This document shows, piece by piece, positions 5,865 through 6,020 of a DNA stretch of 6,020 nt (the first letter of the stretch is position 1; every line of letters starts with the position of its first letter). Made by a program: the position numbers and the translations under genes. The notes below the pieces were generated by a model that did not search any database, was not told the origin of the DNA, and worked only from the letters and a program-made list of their open reading frames with translations. Source of the stretch: Spirochaeta sp. (lineage in GTDB: Bacteria > Spirochaetota > Spirochaetia > DSM-2461); contig JAUVIY010000169.1 of assembly GCA_030592625.1 (NCBI GenBank), positions 1 through 6,020 on the forward strand. Direction: 5' to 3'.

Positions 5865-6020
5865 CAATCACTCCTGTAAACATAGAGATCGTTCAGTCTT
5901 CCATCATCAGCAAAGTAGAGCCGGATTCTTACCGGATAACCCCTGTCGGGAAGGGTCCAGGTGGGCTGCTCGTCCCAATCATTGATAGGAGGACCCCACA
6001 GATCCGTTACTTCGGACAAC
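5861..6020 (-). CDS. C-terminus of an unidentified protein coupled to aroDE (partial, runs off the right edge)
   Basis: The frame is open from the right edge (first full codon at 6019) for 52 codons to TGA (complement of 5861-5863). It reads LSEVTDLWGPPINDWDEQPT, then WTLPDRGYPVRIRLYFADDG and RLNDLYVYRSDW. The pattern of a WGPP turn, a strand and 'FADDGRL' followed by a last strand recalls C-terminal ends of SmpA/OmlA (BamE-like) or other small lipoprotein beta domains, but this is a weak resemblance and the family is not established. The stop overlaps the aroDE GTG by the GTGA arrangement, so the two are co-transcribed and probably translationally coupled. The frame is supported by that overlap and by the coding-like composition. 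Confidence 0.7.
   Translation of the reverse strand, partial: LSEVTDLWGPPINDWDEQPTWTLPDRGYPVRIRLYFADDGRLNDLYVYRSDW
5871..5875 (-). promoter_or_regulatory. SD (AGGAG) that decides the aroDE start
   Basis: On the minus strand AGGAG is 6 nt from GTG 5864 but only 3 nt from TTG 5867. Together with the GTGA overlap (start 5864-5862, upstream stop 5863-5861) it favours the GTG and coupled translation. The SD lies within the coding end of the upstream gene. Confidence 0.7.

Noticed and set aside
1..6020. tRNA, rRNA, CRISPR arrays or riboswitches
   Set aside because: No cloverleaf with GTTCRA-type arm, no rRNA core, no regularly spaced repeats and no leader long enough for a riboswitch were found by reading both strands.

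Overview
The window looks like ordinary chromosome from a free-living, moderate-GC bacterium. A spirochaete (Spirochaetota) is the best guess. This is inferred from three things together: a bacterial XPB helicase paired with an XPB-N-domain partner, a fused aroD-aroE gene, and the codon style. No rRNA or other taxonomic marker is present, so the assignment is tentative.

Layout. Positions 1-203 (minus) hold the 5' end of a membrane-anchored, sensor-like gene that runs off the left edge, with its own sigma70-type promoter and a strong Shine-Dalgarno (SD). Positions 204-297 are a divergent control region with a perfect 7-bp inverted repeat only 3 nt before the helicase start codon and no SD for the helicase. 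Positions 298-3998 (plus) are a two-gene operon: an XPB/Rad25 family DNA helicase, then a 665-residue partner overlapping it by 4 nt. The partner carries a region like the XPB/Ssl2 N-terminal domain and a WYL-like C-terminus. Positions 3999-4355 hold a good promoter and a very small membrane-protein gene that has been split by a palindromic insertion. Positions 4356-5864 (minus) are an intact bifunctional 3-dehydroquinate dehydratase / shikimate dehydrogenase. Positions 5861-6020 (minus) are the 3' end of an upstream gene translationally coupled to it by a GTGA overlap.

The most notable structure is at 4085-4235. A non-autonomous, MITE-like or ERIC-like element of about 141 nt folds almost end to end into one hairpin, with perfect 16-bp terminal inverted repeats. 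It is flanked by a 5-bp direct repeat, CAGGT. Removing the element and one CAGGT copy in silico restores one uninterrupted 45-codon frame, from ATG 4057 to TAA 4340, for a basic-headed single-pass membrane peptide. In the present sequence that frame ends inside the element at 4105-4107. A new ATG at 4104 overlaps the stop and reads through the rest of the element into the original transmembrane segment. The insertion therefore appears to have converted a tiny gene into a hybrid frame that could be read by termination-reinitiation.

Functionally, the helicase pair is most likely a DNA repair or remodelling module, and aroDE supplies steps 3 and 4 of the shikimate pathway. Nothing in the sequence links these two units beyond proximity; they are convergent.
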